From: Gallionella sp.
GTDB taxonomy: Bacteria > Pseudomonadota > Gammaproteobacteria > Burkholderiales > Gallionellaceae
DNA length: 9,045 nucleotides
Reading direction: 5' to 3'
Assembly (NCBI GenBank): GCA_017880945.1
Contig: JADGRM010000079.1
Span: 1 to 9,045 of the forward strand
Under the pieces are notes generated by a model. That model was not told the DNA's origin, did not search any database, and saw only the letters and a list, made by a program, of their open reading frames with translations. Shown here one piece after another: positions 6,018 to 9,045 of this stretch; position 1 is the stretch's first letter, and every line of letters begins with the position of its first letter. The position numbers and the translations under genes were made by a program.

Positions 6018-6347
6018 CTATTCCTTGAGGGTAACGGTTTCACTGCTTACCCAATCCAGATAAGCGGGTAAGCCTGCTATCAGAGGGACAGCGATGATTT
6101 CGGGAAGTTCGTAAGGGTGCGCTTCGCGGATCAATTTTTCAAGCAGCGGGTAAGCGGCATGTGTGGTTTTGATCAGCAGCGGCACTTCGATGACGGTTTC
6201 GATACCGCCCTGCCAGCGATAAGTAGAATTGCATGAAGCAAGCTGGTTCACGCACGCGGCTGCACGCGCTTCGACAAGTTGGCGCGCAAGTTTTTCCGCA
6301 GATTGAGCATCCGGCAAATTGGTAATCACCAACAAAAAATCGTTCAT
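6018..6347 (-). CDS. cutA: Divalent-cation tolerance protein CutA
   Basis: Small trimeric protein of the CutA1 family, related in fold to PII signalling proteins. It is linked to copper/divalent metal tolerance in E. coli, but its molecular role is not settled. Length 109 residues is normal (E. coli 112). Seen: the N-terminal strand FLLVITNLPD, then ARQLVEARAAACVNQL with the conserved CVN (C32-N34), STYRWQGGIE at 41-50, PLLIKTT near 56-62, HPYELPEIIAVP at 77-88 (the strongest family signature) and AYLDWV at 95-100. The start codon overlaps the holA stop by 4 bases (ATGA), a classic coupling arrangement, and dsbD starts 2 bases after its TAG. Sitting directly before the periplasmic thiol reductase DsbD is a known arrangement; a shared role in metal or thiol homeostasis is inference only. 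Confidence 0.96.
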   Translation of the reverse strand: MNDFLLVITNLPDAQSAEKLARQLVEARAAACVNQLASCNSTYRWQGGIETVIEVPLLIKTTHAAYPLLEKLIREAHPYELPEIIAVPLIAGLPAYLDWVSSETVTLKE

Positions 6348-7348
6348 GGCTTGGCGAAGCGCAATCCAAGTTGCAACAATTCATCCCAAACATCACCCTG
6401 CCGCAGACCTTTGATGGTCTTGTCCAGTCTTGCGGCTTGCTGGATGGCGCGCTCGATGTGCGAGAATTTCAGTCGGCGTGCCGCAGCTTCAATCAATCCC
6501 TGACGCGACCCCCATACTCGGGCATCGCGCAGGGCATTGCCGATATTGCCACCGTGCTGGGTGGCTTGCAGCACCCTGCCCAGTGTGCGGATTTCTTCGC
6601 TGATCGCCCAAAGCACCAGCACGGTGGCGGTTCCTTCGGCGCGCAGACCGTCAAGGATGCGGGTATAGCGTGCCGCGTTGCCGTTCAGCATCGCTTCTGA
6701 AAGTTTGAAAATATCATATCGCGCCACGTCCATCACCGCGTCTTTGACTTGATCGAAAGATAGCATCCCTATCGGGAACAGCAAAGCGAGTTTTTGGATT
6801 TCCTGAAATGCAGCGAGAAGATTTCCCTCGCTACGATCGGCGAGGAATTCCAAGGTGGTGTTATCCGCCGTTTGTTCCTGCCGTTTCAGGCGCCCTGCAA
6901 TCCAGTGTGGCAACGCGCTGCGTGGAATGTCGTCGGCAGAAATCATCACGCCGTGTTGTTGCAGGGCGCCAAACCATTTGCTGTTCTGCGCAGTCTTGTC
7001 CAGTTTGGGCAAGGAAATCAGCGTCAACACGTCCGGGCTCATGCCGGCGCAGTAGTCCTGCAACGCCTGCCCTCCTTCCATGCCGGGCTTGCCGGACGGA
7101 ATGCGCAGGTCTATCACCTTGCGTGTGGCGAACAGGGACAGGCTCTGCACGCTGTTGTGCAACTCGCCCCACTTGAAATACTGTTCGGCGATAAATGTTT
7201 CGCGTTCGGTATAGCCGGCAGCACGCGCTGCCGCACGGATACTGTCGGCCGCTTCGATCGCCAGCAACAGCGCGTCGCCGTATACCACATACAACGGCTT
7301 CAAACCGGAGGTGAGATGGCGCGGCAAGTCTTCGCAGGTGATGGTCAT
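6344..7348 (-). CDS. holA: DNA polymerase III subunit delta
   Basis: Clamp-loader subunit that binds and opens the beta sliding clamp during chromosome replication. Length 334 residues matches the family (E. coli HolA 343). Seen in order: LYVVYGDALLLAIEAADSIR at about residues 19-38, the degenerate nucleotide-binding region of the AAA+ fold; SLSLFATRKVIDLRIPSGKPG near 69-89, containing the SLF clamp-contact type motif; DRSEGNLLAAFQEIQKLALL at 171-190, the most diagnostic segment; DVARYDIFKLSEAMLNG near 207-223; and the C-terminal helical collar domain with LWAISEEIRTLGRVL near 246-260. The start ATG is 3 bases after the lptE TAA with no recognisable Shine-Dalgarno sequence, suggesting translational reinitiation. 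Its last bases overlap the cutA start as ATGA. Confidence 0.97.
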   Translation of the reverse strand: MTITCEDLPRHLTSGLKPLYVVYGDALLLAIEAADSIRAAARAAGYTERETFIAEQYFKWGELHNSVQSLSLFATRKVIDLRIPSGKPGMEGGQALQDYCAGMSPDVLTLISLPKLDKTAQNSKWFGALQQHGVMISADDIPRSALPHWIAGRLKRQEQTADNTTLEFLADRSEGNLLAAFQEIQKLALLFPIGMLSFDQVKDAVMDVARYDIFKLSEAMLNGNAARYTRILDGLRAEGTATVLVLWAISEEIRTLGRVLQATQHGGNIGNALRDARVWGSRQGLIEAAARRLKFSHIERAIQQAARLDKTIKGLRQGDVWDELLQLGLRFAKP

Positions 7349-7351
7349 GAT

Positions 7352-7852
7352 TTACTGGGGCTGAGGTTTGGCGTGGCTCAAGCGGCGCATGATCTGTTGT
7401 ACCATCTCCGAACGCATACTTTGGTAAAGCAGGGTTTCTTCGGCCTCCTTGGCGAGTACTTTGGTGTCATCGTAAGAATAATCCCGGCGTAGCGCCATCT
7501 CTTCGGCAGGTATCCAGTCTTGTTGCTTATGGTCATATGCGCGCAAGGAAACGCTGTAAATGAGGCGGAACTCAGTAACGCGTCCGCTTCCGCTCAGCGT
7601 TAGAATTTGCTTGTCGTATTTTTCAAAAACGACTTTAAGTACGACATCAGCCTGCTCGGCAGTGGGTGCCAGCTTTACTTTACTGGCTTCGAGGCTGCGC
7701 CGCAATTCGGAGATAAAGGGCGTCTTGGAATTGACCGTATCCAGATATAACGTGTTGAATGGCATCCCTGCCTGTCCGCGCAGATGAAAGCCGCATGCGC
7801 CGAGCAACAGAGTGGCCAGCAGCAGAGCGAACGATTGCGAAGATACGCGCAT
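7352..7852 (-). CDS. lptE: LPS-assembly lipoprotein LptE
   Basis: Outer-membrane lipoprotein that plugs the LptD barrel and helps deliver lipopolysaccharide to the cell surface. Seen: a short positively charged start, a hydrophobic run and a lipobox LLLGAC with the lipidated cysteine at residue 20, followed at once by GFHLRG, the family hallmark after the cysteine. The rest (about 145 residues) has the LptE pattern: LYLDTVNSKTPFISELRRSL, then alternating strands and a C-terminal helix. Length 166 residues fits the family. Two ATGs are possible, at 7858 and 7852. The only Shine-Dalgarno-like stretch, AGGAA at 7860-7864, sits 7 bases from the second ATG but only one base from the first, so I chose 7852; the alternative adds Met-Val. 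The leuS stop lies just upstream and holA starts 3 bases after this stop, so the three are probably co-transcribed. This leuS-lptE-holA order is a common one in Proteobacteria. Confidence 0.95.
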   Translation of the reverse strand: MRVSSQSFALLLATLLLGACGFHLRGQAGMPFNTLYLDTVNSKTPFISELRRSLEASKVKLAPTAEQADVVLKVVFEKYDKQILTLSGSGRVTEFRLIYSVSLRAYDHKQQDWIPAEEMALRRDYSYDDTKVLAKEAEETLLYQSMRSEMVQQIMRRLSHAKPQPQ

Positions 7853-7859
7853 GACCATG

Positions 7860-7864
7860 TTCCT
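7860..7864 (-). promoter_or_regulatory. lptE ribosome-binding site that decides the start
   Basis: AGGAA, read on the minus strand, overlaps the leuS TAG stop. It is 7 bases upstream of the ATG at 7852 but one base from the ATG at 7858, too close to work. It therefore favours the inner start of lptE and suggests coupling to leuS termination. Confidence 0.6.
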
Positions 7865-9045
7865 AGGCGACGATGTTGATCAAACGACCCGGCACGACGA
7901 TGATCTTCTTCGGCGCCGCGCCCGCCAGATGCTTCTGCACAGCTTCGTGCGCCAGCGCAAGCTGCTCCAGCATTGCCTTGTCGGCATTCTTTGCGACGCG
8001 CAGGTTGCCTCGTAATTTGCCGTTCACCTGGATGACCAGTTCAATCTCGTCCTGCACCAGTGCAGCTTCATCCACTTCCGGCCAAGATGCATCCAAGATT
8101 TCGCCTTTATAGCCAAGACCACTCCATAGGGCATGACAGATGTGAGGCGTAATAGGCGACAGCATCCGCAGGATAATACTAGTTGATTCCCATAACAACC
8201 TGTCATGAGCTTCCAACAAATGCTGGTTTACATCGCTATCCCCATCAAGGCTGAGTGCATTTGATTTGCTCGTTGGCGACAGTAAATTAAGCATTTGCAT
8301 CGATGCAGAAACAATTGTGTTGAACTGTTGGCGTGCGTAGTCGAAATTCGCCTTTTTGAGAAGGATATGAATTTCTCTTCGCAGGGTTATCTGTTCTGGG
8401 CTTGCCTTAGACCAATCGAAATCTTTACTGAAATCCGTTCTGGGTCGAGCTCCATCACCTGGGTTGAGGTAGAACTTCGCCGAGTGTCCATGTCCCCACA
8501 CCCGCTTCAGGAAGCGGAACGCGCCTTCCACTCCAGCGTCCGACCATTCCAATTGCTGGTCGGGCGGCGCGGCGAACATCATGAATAGGCGCGCGGTATC
8601 GGCACCGTACTGGTCGATGATGGCCTGCGGATCCACTCCATTGTTCTTGGATTTCGCCATCTTCTCGGTGCCGCCGATGATTACCGCTTGGCCATCGGAG
8701 CGCAGTGTCGCACCGACCGGGCGACCGCGGTCATCGGTTATTACATCGACGTCGGCGGGGTTGATCCACAACTTCTTGCCATTTTTCTCTTCGCGGTAAA
8801 ACGTCGGCGCGATCACCATGCCCTGGGTCAATAAATTTTTGAACGGCTCATCGCCTTGCACCAGACCTTCGTCGCGCATCAGCTTGTGGAAGAAACGCGC
8901 ATACAAAAGATGCAGGATCGCATGTTCGATACCGCCGATGTATTGATCCACCGGCAACCAGTGTTGCGCGCGCGCCTTGTCCACCATGCCAGTGACGCAA
9001 TCCGGGCTGGCGTAGCGCGCGTAATACCACGACGATTCGACGAAA
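7863..9045 (-). CDS. leuS: Leucyl-tRNA synthetase, C-terminal part (5' end outside window)
   Basis: Class I aminoacyl-tRNA synthetase that charges tRNA-Leu with leucine in the cytoplasm. The visible 393 residues begin at FVESSWYYARYASP, in the catalytic core just after the editing domain, and the reading frame is open to the window edge, so the start lies beyond 9045. Seen: the core motif DQYIGGIEHAILHLLYARFF, the signature loop KMAKS at 8649-8663 (visible residues 128-132) followed by KNNGVDPQ, then YGADTARLFMMFAAPP and LEWSDAGVEGAFRFLKRVW. The helical anticodon-binding region follows (roughly residues 185-310, including SPITPHICHALW), then the C-terminal domain with VNGKLRG near residue 340 and VVPGRLINIVA at the end. 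The stop is TAG. The signature loop has Ala where the family usually has Ser, and bases 8161-8460 have clearly lower GC than the rest of the gene. It is the first visible gene of the leuS-lptE-holA-cutA-dsbD block; lptE begins a few bases after its stop. Confidence 0.98.
   Translation of the reverse strand, partial: FVESSWYYARYASPDCVTGMVDKARAQHWLPVDQYIGGIEHAILHLLYARFFHKLMRDEGLVQGDEPFKNLLTQGMVIAPTFYREEKNGKKLWINPADVDVITDDRGRPVGATLRSDGQAVIIGGTEKMAKSKNNGVDPQAIIDQYGADTARLFMMFAAPPDQQLEWSDAGVEGAFRFLKRVWGHGHSAKFYLNPGDGARPRTDFSKDFDWSKASPEQITLRREIHILLKKANFDYARQQFNTIVSASMQMLNLLSPTSKSNALSLDGDSDVNQHLLEAHDRLLWESTSIILRMLSPITPHICHALWSGLGYKGEILDASWPEVDEAALVQDEIELVIQVNGKLRGNLRVAKNADKAMLEQLALAHEAVQKHLAGAAPKKIIVVPGRLINIVA

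Noticed and set aside
6794..7492. 232-codon plus-strand frame, the longest on that strand
   Set aside because: Entirely antisense to holA and lptE; low-complexity His/Gln/Val composition typical of a shadow frame.
7856..7858. Outer ATG of lptE
   Set aside because: Only one base from the Shine-Dalgarno-like AGGAA; the ATG at 7852 is spaced correctly and gives an equally good signal peptide.

Overview
The window reads as ordinary chromosomal core sequence from a betaproteobacterium, most likely of the Gallionella/Nitrosomonas side (order Nitrosomonadales). This rests on protein resemblance and on the gene order aroQ-accB-accC-prmA followed by a DUF3426 zinc-ribbon gene, which I know from betaproteobacteria; no 16S or tRNA gene is present to confirm it. 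All ten protein genes lie on the minus strand, so transcription runs from high to low coordinates. I see no IS element, CRISPR array, tRNA, rRNA or phage gene.

First block (9045 down to 4192): the 3' part of leuS (leucyl-tRNA synthetase), lptE (outer-membrane LPS-assembly lipoprotein), holA (DNA polymerase III delta subunit), cutA and dsbD (thiol:disulfide interchange protein). Junctions are 4, 3, -4 and 2 bases, so this is one tightly coupled operon. A 64-base AT-rich spacer (4128-4191) separates it from the second block.

Second block (4127 down to 1): aroQ (type II 3-dehydroquinase), accB and accC (biotin carrier and biotin carboxylase of acetyl-CoA carboxylase), prmA (ribosomal protein L11 methyltransferase) and a membrane zinc-ribbon DUF3426 protein cut by the window edge. 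Junctions are 10 bases (aroQ/accB), a 1-base TAATG overlap (accC/prmA) and 1 base (prmA/DUF3426).

The one anomalous place is the 376-base gap between accB and accC. It carries a second copy of the accC 5' end (codons 1-11 plus 2 bases) 121 bases upstream of the real start. This copy differs from the real one only at four synonymous third positions and opens a 42-codon leader ORF that ends inside accC. Between the copies sit two compact hairpins and an inverted copy of accC codons 10-15. That inverted copy can pair with the gene itself, making a 17-bp stem whose loop holds the accC ribosome-binding site and start codon. This looks like a rearranged, possibly regulatory, leader and is the best lead in the window. 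Smaller oddities are a KMAKS instead of KMSKS loop in LeuRS, a low-GC patch inside leuS, and a glycine replacing a usually conserved aspartate in AroQ. I do not see a convincing new multi-gene system.
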